From Porticoccus sp. (GTDB lineage Bacteria > Pseudomonadota > Gammaproteobacteria > Pseudomonadales > Porticoccaceae), in the NCBI GenBank assembly GCA_002685455.1, contig NYXF01000091.1, positions 1 to 16,323 on the forward strand: DNA of 16,323 bases, read 5' to 3'. Numbering within the stretch: position 1 is the stretch's first letter; each line of letters opens with the position of its first letter. Shown here piece by piece: positions 6,846-14,677 of this stretch. Below the pieces are notes generated by a model. That model saw only the letters and a program-made list of their open reading frames with translations, did not search any database and was not told the origin of the DNA. The position numbers and the translations under genes are program-made.

Positions 6846-8468
6846 GTGAAATATTTTTCTAAAAAATCTAACATAAAAAATACTATCTTCTTGATGATAT
6901 TAGGTTCTTTGTTGCCGTTATCCATGGCGCCATTTAATTACTGGATTTTAGGTATTATATCTGTTGGTGGATTCTCATTTTTAATTTTAAAAAATTCGGC
7001 AGAGGAGCTCTCATTTAAACTAATATTTTTTCGAAGTTTTAGTTACGCGGTTGGGCTTTATGCGGTTGGAGTATCTTGGATTTTTGTTAGCATCCATCGC
7101 TATGGACAAGCAAGCATCGAGCTGTCTACTATACTGGTGGTTTTGTTTATCATTTTTTTATCTATCTTATTCGCTCTTCCATTTACCGTGATTTCAAAAT
7201 TAAATCACCTACAAGTTCCAAGCAAGAGTATTTATAAAATTTATTGTTCAGCATTTTTTTTTCTATTTATATTCCCTAGTTTATGGGTAATTGGAGAATG
7301 GTTTCGTGGTTGGGTTTTCTCTGGTTTTCCTTGGTTATTTATTGGTTATCCACATAGTGACACATGGTTATCAGGATGGGCTCCTGTAACTGGCGTATTA
7401 GGAATAAGCTGGATTATTGCTTTTTGTGGCACATTACTCGGTTTTTTTTTACAGCTTAAAACTAATATTATAATTAAGGACAGGCCGGCTAGATTTATTT
7501 TTATAATAACAACAGGGTCATTTTTATTGGCAACATTTTTTTGGGTTGGTGGGTTATATTTACAAAAAATTAATTGGACAAAACCTTTAAATAAAACAAT
7601 TTCAATAGGTTTATTGCAGCCAGCGATTTCACTATGGAGGACATGGGACCCAAAAGAATTAAATAATATACTTTTTCAGTTCCGACAAGACTCAAAACTT
7701 TTACTAGATAACGATCTAGTAGTTTGGCCAGAAGCAGCAATACCGATATTTCGAAATAAGGTATCAGATTATCTAGATTCTATAACAGAAGATGCAGTAA
7801 AATCGGATACCGCAATAATTGTTGGTGTCCCAACTATATACCAAACTCAGCCGCAGTCTGATGAAATAGACGAATCTAATTACTTCAACTCTGCTCTAGC
7901 TCTAGGTAAAGGCTTGGGCATCTATCATAAGCAGCATTTGGTTCCTTTTGGTGAATATGTACCCTTTGAAAAATGGTTAAGAGGGGGCATAAGATTCTTT
8001 GATTTACCAATGTCTGCATTTAGTCCGGGTCCGAATAATCAAATAAATATTACCATAAAAAATAATATAACCATCGGCACTTCGATTTGCTATGAAGTAG
8101 CTTTTTCAGAGTTAGTGAGAAAATCTGCAAACGATTCTAACATTCTGCTGACGATGAGTAATGACAGCTGGTTTGGAAAAACTATTGGCCCAAAACAGCA
8201 TTTTCAAATAGCTCGTATGCGAGCAATAGAAAATAAAAAAGCTCTAATTCGTGCAACAAACGATGGTATTAGTGCATTGATAGACTCTAATGGTAGAGTT
8301 CAATTTACCATCCCGTCGTTTAATCGAGGTATTTTGGAAGGGACTCTGAATGCTAGAAGTGGCTCGACACCTTTTGGGAGAAGTGGATCTTATCCAATTA
8401 TTATTTTTTCCCTCGTATGGATATTAATAGGGCTTTGTTTAAAGCCCGCTATAAAAGTATCGCATTAA
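6846..8468 (+). CDS. lnt: apolipoprotein N-acyltransferase
   Basis: Inner-membrane enzyme that adds the third acyl chain to the N-terminal cysteine of lipoproteins, needed for their export to the outer membrane. It is 540 aa from GTG 6846 (E. coli about 512). Hydrophobic segments occupy most of residues 10-240 (about six), with the conserved EWFRGWVFSGFPWLFIGY (151-168). The periplasmic nitrilase-like domain holds the catalytic triad E296 (VVWPEAAIP), K362 (YHKQHLVPFGEYVPF) and C415 (TSICYE), matching E. coli E267/K335/C387. A last transmembrane helix lies near 517-532. It is 15 nt downstream of corC and ends the operon. Its product acts on lipoproteins such as LptE, encoded 2.7 kb downstream. 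Confidence 0.95.
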   Translation: MKYFSKKSNIKNTIFLMILGSLLPLSMAPFNYWILGIISVGGFSFLILKNSAEELSFKLIFFRSFSYAVGLYAVGVSWIFVSIHRYGQASIELSTILVVLFIIFLSILFALPFTVISKLNHLQVPSKSIYKIYCSAFFFLFIFPSLWVIGEWFRGWVFSGFPWLFIGYPHSDTWLSGWAPVTGVLGISWIIAFCGTLLGFFLQLKTNIIIKDRPARFIFIITTGSFLLATFFWVGGLYLQKINWTKPLNKTISIGLLQPAISLWRTWDPKELNNILFQFRQDSKLLLDNDLVVWPEAAIPIFRNKVSDYLDSITEDAVKSDTAIIVGVPTIYQTQPQSDEIDESNYFNSALALGKGLGIYHKQHLVPFGEYVPFEKWLRGGIRFFDLPMSAFSPGPNNQINITIKNNITIGTSICYEVAFSELVRKSANDSNILLTMSNDSWFGKTIGPKQHFQIARMRAIENKKALIRATNDGISALIDSNGRVQFTIPSFNRGILEGTLNARSGSTPFGRSGSYPIIIFSLVWILIGLCLKPAIKVSH

Positions 8469-8528
8469 ATACCCTTATAAATAATAATAAGAACAACTAT
8501 AGTTAATTAAAATCTATCTGGGTCTGTT

Positions 8529-8547
8529 GGCTAGTTTAGCCTATAAT
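8529..8547 (+). promoter_or_regulatory. small hairpin and -10-like TATAAT upstream of leuS
   Basis: GGCTA (8529-8533) pairs perfectly with TAGCC (8537-8541) around a GTT loop and is followed directly by TATAAT (8542-8547), 45 nt before the leuS ATG. No good -35 is found 16-18 bp upstream. It may be a leuS promoter or an RNA hairpin in the lnt-leuS leader. Confidence 0.25.
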
Positions 8548-8592
8548 CAAAAAATCCTTAAATATAACAAATCTCAATATGGTCAAAAAATA

Positions 8593-11127
8593 ATGCAAGA
8601 AGAATATTCACCCAGAGAAATTGAAAGTAATGCTCAAATTAATTGGGCAGAGAAAAAGACTTTTGAGGTAAGAGAAGATCCAAGTAAAGAAAAATACTAT
8701 TGTCTTGCAATGTTCCCCTACCCCAGCGGTAAACTCCATATGGGTCATGTACGAAATTATACTATTGCTGACGTAATATCTCGTTACCAAAGGATGCTAG
8801 GTAAAAATGTTTTACAACCTATGGGCTGGGACTCATTTGGTCTTCCTGCAGAGAATGCAGCTATTAAAAATAATAGTGCGCCAGCTGAATGGACATATAA
8901 AAATATTGAGTATATGAAAACCCAGCTTAAAAAACTGGGGTTTGGCTACGACTGGTCACGGGAAATAACGACTTGTGATCCAAACTATTACAAATGGGAG
9001 CAGTGGTTTTTTACTCAACTTTATAAAAAAGGCTTAGTTTATAAGAAAACTGCCACTGTCAATTGGTGCCCAAAAGATGAAACTGTACTAGCAAACGAAC
9101 AAGTTATCGATGGCCGCAGTTGGCGCAGTGGTGCAATAGTGCAAAGAAAAGATATACCTCAATGGTTTATCAAGATTACTTCATACGCGGAAGAGCTGCT
9201 TGATGGTTTAGACGATCTTAAAGAATGGCCTGCTCAAGTTCGGTTAATGCAAAAGAATTGGATTGGAAAAAGTCAAGGCGCTCAAATTAAATTTAAGCTC
9301 AAAAACTCTGTCGGTGATATAGACCACTTGACTGCTTTTACAACACGTCCAGATACTTTAATGGGGGCAACTTATATATGTCTTGCAGCAGATCATCCAA
9401 TAGCTAAGATGCTATCAAAAAATAGCTCGGCTTTAGAAATTTTTATTGAGGATTGTAAAGATCAACCAGTTTCTGAAGCTGGTTTGGCAAAAATTTCAAA
9501 AAAAGGAGTTTGTATAGGCATAACCGCCATCCATCCAATAACTGGCGACGAGCTACCGATATGGGTCGCAAACTATGTTATTTCGGGGTATGGAACTGGA
9601 GCAATAATGGCAGTTCCTGCCCATGATGAGCGTGATTTCCAGTTTGCTAACGACTATCAACTCCCGATAAAACAAGTTTTTAATCATATAAAATCACCAA
9701 AAATAAAGAAGAATTCTGAAGAATCAAAGTCAACTGATAGGGATCAATCATTTGAATTTGACAAAAATAAATGGAAGAAATGGTATGCATCCAAGTCGTC
9801 ATTTGATGTCATTTCTATAAATTCTGCAGAATTTAATGGCTTAAGTCCTGAAAGAGCTTTCATTGCTATTTCAAGGAAACTTGAACAACTAGGGCTTGGA
9901 GAGATAAAAACACAATATAGACTTCGCGATTGGGGTGTTTCTCGTCAGAGATATTGGGGCTCCCCAATTCCAATGTTTAATTTAGCAGATGGAGGGGAAA
10001 TTCCTGTTCCGATGGATCGTCTTCCAGTATTGCTTCCAGAAGATGTAATTATGGATGGAATAAAATCTCCTATTAAATCAGATTTAGATTGGAAAAAAAC
10101 TGTACTAGATGATCAACAAGTTGAGCATGAAACAGATACTTTCGACACATTTATGCAGTCTAGCTGGTACTATGCAAGATATACTTGTCCAGATTATGAA
10201 AAAGGAATGATCGATAGTGTTGCCGCTAATTATTGGCTTCCGGTTGACCAGTATGTCGGTGGTATTGAGCACGCTATATTGCATCTTCTTTATGCGCGTT
10301 TTTTCCATAAATTAATGCGAGATGAGGGCTTGGTATCTTCAGACGAACCATTTATCAAGCTTCTTTGCCAAGGCATGGTATTAAAAGATGGTGTAAAAAT
10401 GTCTAAGTCAAAAGGTAATACAATCGATCCACAAGAACTTATAGATCAGTATGGTGCAGATACAGTAAGGTTATTTACAATGTTTGCTGCACCTCCAGAG
10501 CAATCATTAGAATGGAATGATAGCGCAGTAGATGGTGCTTACCGCTTCCTTCGCAAGCTCTGGAAGGGGGTTAGAGCGCATGTTTTAGCAGATGATAATG
10601 GGTTGTCTATTCCTGATGATTTAAATCAAGCACAGCAAGATCTGAGGTATAAAACACACGCTACCATTCTCAAGGTTAGTAATGATTTTGATAATCGACA
10701 AACGTTTAATACTGCGATTGCTGCTATAATGGAATTGCTTAATGATGTAATTAAGATTCCTGATGATTTTTCGAAGGGCAAGCTAGCCGTTGAAAGAGAA
10801 GCGCTAGAGGTAATTATAATGCTTTTATCTCCAATCTCTCCACACATATGTGATCATCTCTGGAACATGCTTGGCAACAAAGATTTGCTTATTAATGAAA
10901 AATGGCCAGTTCCAGATCAATCAATATTAACAAAAAAAGTATTAAAAATTGTTGTTCAGGTGAATGGCAAATTGCGGGCTCAGATTGAAGTACCTAATGA
11001 ATCGACAAAAGAGCTTATAGAGAAAATGTCTAGAGAACATGAAAATGTAAAACGTTTTACTGATGGGCTTACTATCAGGAAAATAATATTAGTGCCCAAT
11101 AAATTAGTAAATATTGTTGCCAGTTAA
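8593..11127 (+). CDS. leuS: leucyl-tRNA synthetase (compact form)
   Basis: Class Ia aminoacyl-tRNA synthetase that charges tRNA-Leu. From ATG 8593 it has 844 aa, against 860 in E. coli. The HIGH motif is H49-M-G-H52 ([15 protein letters not shown]) and the KMSKS motif is at 602-606. The CP1 editing domain is intact, with TTRPDTLMG and AVPAHDERD. It diverges from E. coli in three ways: the leucine-specific insertion between LLCQGMVL and KMSKS is missing (only KDGV remains); the zinc-knuckle cysteines are reduced (NWCP stays, but CCWRC has become RSWRS); and the CP1 region carries a Lys/Ser-rich loop around [18 protein letters not shown] 8593 ([11 protein letters not shown]) matches the family start; the in-frame TTG 8527 would add 22 unconserved residues. 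The N-terminus resembles the gammaproteobacterial type. Confidence 0.95.
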   Translation: MQEEYSPREIESNAQINWAEKKTFEVREDPSKEKYYCLAMFPYPSGKLHMGHVRNYTIADVISRYQRMLGKNVLQPMGWDSFGLPAENAAIKNNSAPAEWTYKNIEYMKTQLKKLGFGYDWSREITTCDPNYYKWEQWFFTQLYKKGLVYKKTATVNWCPKDETVLANEQVIDGRSWRSGAIVQRKDIPQWFIKITSYAEELLDGLDDLKEWPAQVRLMQKNWIGKSQGAQIKFKLKNSVGDIDHLTAFTTRPDTLMGATYICLAADHPIAKMLSKNSSALEIFIEDCKDQPVSEAGLAKISKKGVCIGITAIHPITGDELPIWVANYVISGYGTGAIMAVPAHDERDFQFANDYQLPIKQVFNHIKSPKIKKNSEESKSTDRDQSFEFDKNKWKKWYASKSSFDVISINSAEFNGLSPERAFIAISRKLEQLGLGEIKTQYRLRDWGVSRQRYWGSPIPMFNLADGGEIPVPMDRLPVLLPEDVIMDGIKSPIKSDLDWKKTVLDDQQVEHETDTFDTFMQSSWYYARYTCPDYEKGMIDSVAANYWLPVDQYVGGIEHAILHLLYARFFHKLMRDEGLVSSDEPFIKLLCQGMVLKDGVKMSKSKGNTIDPQELIDQYGADTVRLFTMFAAPPEQSLEWNDSAVDGAYRFLRKLWKGVRAHVLADDNGLSIPDDLNQAQQDLRYKTHATILKVSNDFDNRQTFNTAIAAIMELLNDVIKIPDDFSKGKLAVEREALEVIIMLLSPISPHICDHLWNMLGNKDLLINEKWPVPDQSILTKKVLKIVVQVNGKLRAQIEVPNESTKELIEKMSREHENVKRFTDGLTIRKIILVPNKLVNIVAS

Positions 11128-11170
11128 ATTTCATTTGCTAACGTAATAGTAGGTTTTAGACAAGCAAGGC

Positions 11171-11175
11171 AGGGG
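11171..11175 (+). promoter_or_regulatory. RBS (AGGGG) of lptE
   Basis: AGGGG lies 7 nt before ATG 11183, one of the clearest Shine-Dalgarno sites in the window, and fixes the start at the beginning of the lipoprotein signal peptide. Confidence 0.65.
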
Positions 11176-11182
11176 AACAAAA

Positions 11183-11713
11183 ATGAGAAAATTAATGTCT
11201 GTAACTATGGTTGGCTTCCTTGTATTTTCAATATTGCAGGGCTGTGGCTGGCATCTTAGGGGTACGGCAAACGCAGAGGTTCTTGATAATATTGGCAAAG
11301 TTTATGTTATAGGAGAGGAAGGTAGCCTGCTATATCTTTCAATTACTAAATCACTTAAATTCAGTAATGTTGAGATCGCAGATAATCCAGTGGAGGCTGC
11401 AGCTATCATAACTCTTATAAACCAAAGATCTGAAAGCCGAACAGCGACGGTTAGTTCTTCAGCAAGAGTTTCTGAACTTCAAATTACCGAATTAGTGGAT
11501 ATTATAATCACTTCCGGGAGTGGAGAAATATTGTTACCAAAAACAACTCTCACCAGAGAAAAATATTTTACTTATAACGAAGACAATGTCTCAACAAATA
11601 ACGAAGAAAATAAAATGCTTAAACGTGAAATGACGAGGGCTTTAGCAAAAAATATAATCCGTCGTCTTAATGCTGTTGTCAAAATGATAAACCGAAATGA
11701 ACCTGACAACTGA
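11183..11713 (+). CDS. lptE: LPS-assembly lipoprotein LptE
   Basis: Outer-membrane lipoprotein that plugs the LptD barrel and helps insert LPS. It is 176 aa. A lipoprotein signal peptide covers residues 1-20 (MRKL start, hydrophobic core, lipobox LQGC) with the lipidated Cys at 21, followed by GWHLRG, the typical start of mature LptE. The segments SARVSELQITELVDIII and a basic amphipathic C-terminal helix (MLKREMTRALAKNIIRRL) are family-like. The leuS-lptE-holA order is the conserved gammaproteobacterial one. The residue after Cys21 is Gly, not Asp, so the Lol avoidance signal is absent and export to the outer membrane is expected. The coding end overlaps the start of holA by 17 nt. Confidence 0.9.
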   Translation: MRKLMSVTMVGFLVFSILQGCGWHLRGTANAEVLDNIGKVYVIGEEGSLLYLSITKSLKFSNVEIADNPVEAAAIITLINQRSESRTATVSSSARVSELQITELVDIIITSGSGEILLPKTTLTREKYFTYNEDNVSTNNEENKMLKREMTRALAKNIIRRLNAVVKMINRNEPDN

Positions 11714-12749
11714 GCAGCTTAATAAACATCTTGATACTGGGAGTTTATCTGCAGTCTATATCATTAGCGGAGATGAACCGCTTTTAATTCAAGAGTCTTC
11801 GGTTGCTATCAGAAAACAAGCTAAATTAAATGGTTACGATGAAAGAAAAGTATTTCATGTAGATGGAAAATTTGATTGGGAAACTATTCTCTTAGAGACA
11901 GATAACATATCTCTGTTCTCAAAGAAAAAATTTGTAGAAATTCGTTTAATTTCAGGAAAACCTGGAGAGAAAGGGTCTAGAGTTATTCAAGAATACCTAA
12001 GTAAGACATCTAAAGAAACTATTACATTATTCATTGCTCCAAAATTGGAACGATCAGCTACTAAAAGTAAGTGGTTCACTTCGATTTGCAATGCGGGAAA
12101 ATGTATTAAAATTTGGCCAATTCAATCAAGCCAATTTCCTCAATGGATGAGTAGCAAACTGAATAGATTTAATATCAAAGTCAGTAATGAAGCTTTAGAA
12201 ATTTTAGTGCATAAAGTTGAGGGGAACCTACTTGCGGCTACCCAAGAGATAGAAAAACTTAAACTGCTAGCCCCAAAAGCTGAAATATCTGGTGAGGTAA
12301 TGTCATCTTTGGTAACTGATAATGCTAAATTTAATGTATTTATTCTGCTAGATAATATTATGGAAGGTAATCCAAAGAAAGCTTGTCGTATTCTCCAAAG
12401 ATTGAAAGATGAGGGTATTGATGTAACTATAATTCTATGGGCTATAATTAGAGACCTGAGGGTGCTAATTAAAGCAACCGAAGCGACTATTAAAAAGGAA
12501 AGTGTTGATTCCTATCTTCAAAGAGTTGGTGTCTGGGACAAGAGGAAACCTCTCTTCAAAAAAACTATGAACCGTGTCTCAATAGGCCAACTAGGGCAAA
12601 TGTTGAGGCTAGCAGGGGCAATAGATCAGTCGATAAAGGGTCTAAGGAAAGGGTCGCCATGGAACGATTTGACAACTCTCGTATTAACTTTTTGTGGTGT
12701 TAGGCCATTAAGTTCAAAAAGCTTCAAACTATTTCTGCAAAATGCTTAA
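11697..12749 (+). CDS. holA: DNA polymerase III subunit delta
   Basis: Clamp-loader delta subunit, 350 aa (E. coli 343), which opens the beta sliding clamp during replication. The N-terminal AAA+-like region includes AVYIISGDEPLLIQE (19-33), a family signature, without a functional Walker A, as expected for delta. LFSKKKFVEIRL (73-84) corresponds to the beta-clamp-interaction region. The middle holds EGNLLAATQEIEKLKLL, and the C-terminal collar domain has ILWAIIRDLRVL and KGLRKGSPWNDLTTLVL. ATG 11697 lies inside lptE in another frame, so translation is probably coupled. The gene is convergent with murU, 47 bp apart. Confidence 0.93.
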   Translation: MNLTTEQLNKHLDTGSLSAVYIISGDEPLLIQESSVAIRKQAKLNGYDERKVFHVDGKFDWETILLETDNISLFSKKKFVEIRLISGKPGEKGSRVIQEYLSKTSKETITLFIAPKLERSATKSKWFTSICNAGKCIKIWPIQSSQFPQWMSSKLNRFNIKVSNEALEILVHKVEGNLLAATQEIEKLKLLAPKAEISGEVMSSLVTDNAKFNVFILLDNIMEGNPKKACRILQRLKDEGIDVTIILWAIIRDLRVLIKATEATIKKESVDSYLQRVGVWDKRKPLFKKTMNRVSIGQLGQMLRLAGAIDQSIKGLRKGSPWNDLTTLVLTFCGVRPLSSKSFKLFLQNA

Positions 12750-12796
12750 GTTTTATTTTAGGTAATCATGATATTCGACTACTATGTACTTTGATC

Positions 12797-13486
12797 TTAT
12801 CTACTTTTAGCCAAAATTTTGTTTAATGCTGAAAGTCGCTCTATTGTTCCAACATCACACCAAATTTCATCGCAAACCGAGCCCGTTACACTATCCAAAG
12901 TGATCGCTTTGACCAAAAGATCGGTTAATGGAAATTTTTTTTCATTCAACTTAAAGATATTGAAAATTTCTGGACTCAAAATTGAAATTCCACTGAAAGT
13001 ATAAGTAGGATTTTTTATTCTAGGAAGACGAATTTTATTTTTTGAGCTTAAAGTAAAATCTCCCAATTTATTATGAGATGGGTTCGGAACTAATATTAGG
13101 TGGGCATAAATTCCTGGCGTTAATGGCTTTTTTAATAAATTATTTAACGAAAAATTAGACCAAATATCACTATTAATTAATAAAAATGGGGCATTACCCA
13201 ATAATGGTAGAGCTTTTTTAACTCCACCGCCTGTGTCTAATAATTCGGGCTCTCTTGACCATTCGATATTTACTCCAAAAGAAGACCCATTACCAAAATA
13301 TGACTCTATTTTATCACCCAACCAACTTGTATTTATGACTATTTCTTTTACCCCAATTGAAGCTAAGTTTTCAATGTGGTACTGAAGTAACGGTTTGTCT
13401 GCAACCTTTACAAGTGGTTTTGGGGTGCTTGCTGTCAAAGGATCAAGTCTTTTACCACGACCAGCTGCGAGAATCATTGCTTTCAT
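12797..13486 (-). CDS. murU: N-acetylmuramate alpha-1-phosphate uridylyltransferase MurU
   Basis: Nucleotidyltransferase that converts MurNAc-1-phosphate and UTP to UDP-MurNAc in the fosfomycin-insensitive cell-wall recycling pathway described in Pseudomonas. It is 229 aa. The signature LAAGRGKRLDPLT (6-18) with TPKPL (K23) binds UTP; LDTGGGVKKALPLL (83-96) and NSDIW (105-109) form the sugar and metal site, with Asp107 the likely Mg2+ ligand; FSGISIL and CDVGTIERL are conserved C-terminal segments. The family usually reads NGD where this protein has NSD. ATG 13486 overlaps the amgK stop by 4 bp, so the two are translated as a unit and catalyse consecutive steps. A generic glucose-1-phosphate thymidylyltransferase is less likely given this pairing. 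Confidence 0.9.
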   Translation of the reverse strand: MKAMILAAGRGKRLDPLTASTPKPLVKVADKPLLQYHIENLASIGVKEIVINTSWLGDKIESYFGNGSSFGVNIEWSREPELLDTGGGVKKALPLLGNAPFLLINSDIWSNFSLNNLLKKPLTPGIYAHLILVPNPSHNKLGDFTLSSKNKIRLPRIKNPTYTFSGISILSPEIFNIFKLNEKKFPLTDLLVKAITLDSVTGSVCDEIWCDVGTIERLSALNKILAKSR

Positions 13487-14550
13487 TTTGAACGCTCTTT
13501 ATGATTATTTTTCTCAAGCTCACCTGCTGTATCCCAGGGCTTATACCAATCCTGCTTTGAGGCTTCTGGGATTACCCTGCGTTCAAACCATTCAAAAAAA
13601 TCTGATAGCTTTGGATATGGCCTTAGTTGTTGCATTACATACCGAATTACTAGAGGTAAATCATTTAAGTAGTTATGTTTGCCATCCCTCAAATGAAGCC
13701 TGGAGAAAATACCAAGCACTTTAATATGTCGTTGTAGACCCATCAAGTCTAGCCAACTAATAATTTTTTCATCAGAGACCTCGGTTGCTAGACCCGAATT
13801 TATTGCATTTCGGTAATAATCTAATGACCTTTTTAACACCCAGTCTTCTGGAAGTTTTATATAACAGTCTCTATAGAGAGAAATTAAATCATATGTCAAA
13901 GGTCCTATGACTGAATCCTGGAAATCTATTACACCAATAGAGTTATCCTGTAGCTTCATTAAATTACGTGAGTGGAAATCCCGATGAACGACAACGTGCG
14001 GTTGCTGTATAGCGCTTTCTATTATGACTGAAAAAGCTTCATTAAGAATTTGATTCTCTTTACTGGATAAATCAATCTTAATTAATTTCCTCAAGAACCA
14101 GTCACTAAATAAATTCATTTCATATAACAATAATTTTCGGTCATACATTGGAAAAATAGATTTATTTTTTGGTATTCTTTGGATCTTTAGTAATTCTATT
14201 TCAGCGGCGGCATAGAATTTCCTTGCACTTTTTCCTACAAAATAAGCTGCCAACAACTCGTCCCCAAAATCCTCTACTATCAGAAACCCTGCGGTATAAT
14301 CGACTGCATATACTGTTGGAACCCGTAAATGGTTTTCTCTTAGATGCTTAGATAACCTCACAAAAGCGGTATTATCCTCAATAGATGGAGGAGATAAAAC
14401 AGCTATTAGAGTGGGTTTTGAATTGACCCTAAAGTATTGCCTTGATCCTGCATCACTAGTTATCTGATTAAGAAGTATCGGCTCAGAAATCTCTACATGA
14501 CTGGGCAAATGACCTAGAATCCAAATTTTTAAAAGGTTTAAATCTGTCAT
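13483..14550 (-). CDS. amgK: N-acetylmuramate/N-acetylglucosamine kinase AmgK
   Basis: Aminoglycoside-phosphotransferase-fold anomeric kinase that phosphorylates recycled MurNAc (and GlcNAc) at C1, feeding MurU. It is 355 aa. Recognisable parts are SDAGSRQYFRV (32-42) in the N-lobe, the hinge region FLIVEDFGDELL (89-100), the catalytic loop VVHRDFHSRNLM (187-198) with D191 and N196, and the metal-binding VIDFQDSVIGPLTYDL (207-222) with D209. The N-lobe segment usually written DAPPEKED in Pseudomonas is LSPPSIED here, a noticeable divergence outside the catalytic loop. It is upstream of and overlapping murU, and divergent from lptD, the same layout I recall from Pseudomonas. Confidence 0.9.
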   Translation of the reverse strand: MTDLNLLKIWILGHLPSHVEISEPILLNQITSDAGSRQYFRVNSKPTLIAVLSPPSIEDNTAFVRLSKHLRENHLRVPTVYAVDYTAGFLIVEDFGDELLAAYFVGKSARKFYAAAEIELLKIQRIPKNKSIFPMYDRKLLLYEMNLFSDWFLRKLIKIDLSSKENQILNEAFSVIIESAIQQPHVVVHRDFHSRNLMKLQDNSIGVIDFQDSVIGPLTYDLISLYRDCYIKLPEDWVLKRSLDYYRNAINSGLATEVSDEKIISWLDLMGLQRHIKVLGIFSRLHLRDGKHNYLNDLPLVIRYVMQQLRPYPKLSDFFEWFERRVIPEASKQDWYKPWDTAGELEKNNHKERSK

Positions 14551-14625
14551 AATTTTAATTTAACAAAAAAAAGGCTATAGATTCTACCTCAAACCCTCGC
14601 ATGATGCTCCAGAATGAGTAAAATG

Positions 14626-14643
14626 TAATATTAGTTAATATTA
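14626..14643. repeat. tandem palindromic octamer TAATATTA-GT-TAATATTA
   Basis: The self-complementary octamer TAATATTA occurs at 14626-14633 and again at 14636-14643, with 2 bp between, in the 127-bp divergent gap between amgK and lptD. It has the form of a dimer-binding operator, but AT-rich sequence produces such words easily, and no regulator can be assigned. Confidence 0.3.
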
Positions 14644-14677
14644 TGTAAAAAATTTTGACAAAAAACGGATCAACATA

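Noticed and set aside
8527..8592. N-terminal extension of LeuRS from TTG 8527
   Set aside because: LeuRS of this type starts at [11 protein letters not shown]; the added residues look like translated leader and include the TATAAT/hairpin region.
13395..13724. 109-aa plus-strand ORF across the murU/amgK junction
   Set aside because: Antisense to two well-identified overlapping genes; its length is explained by the constrained codons on the other strand.
14655..14660. Perfect TTGACA -35 hexamer just upstream of lptD
   Set aside because: With 17 bp spacing the -10 would fall on the lptD start codon (ATGCAA), and moving the start downstream would destroy the signal peptide. Likely chance in AT-rich DNA.
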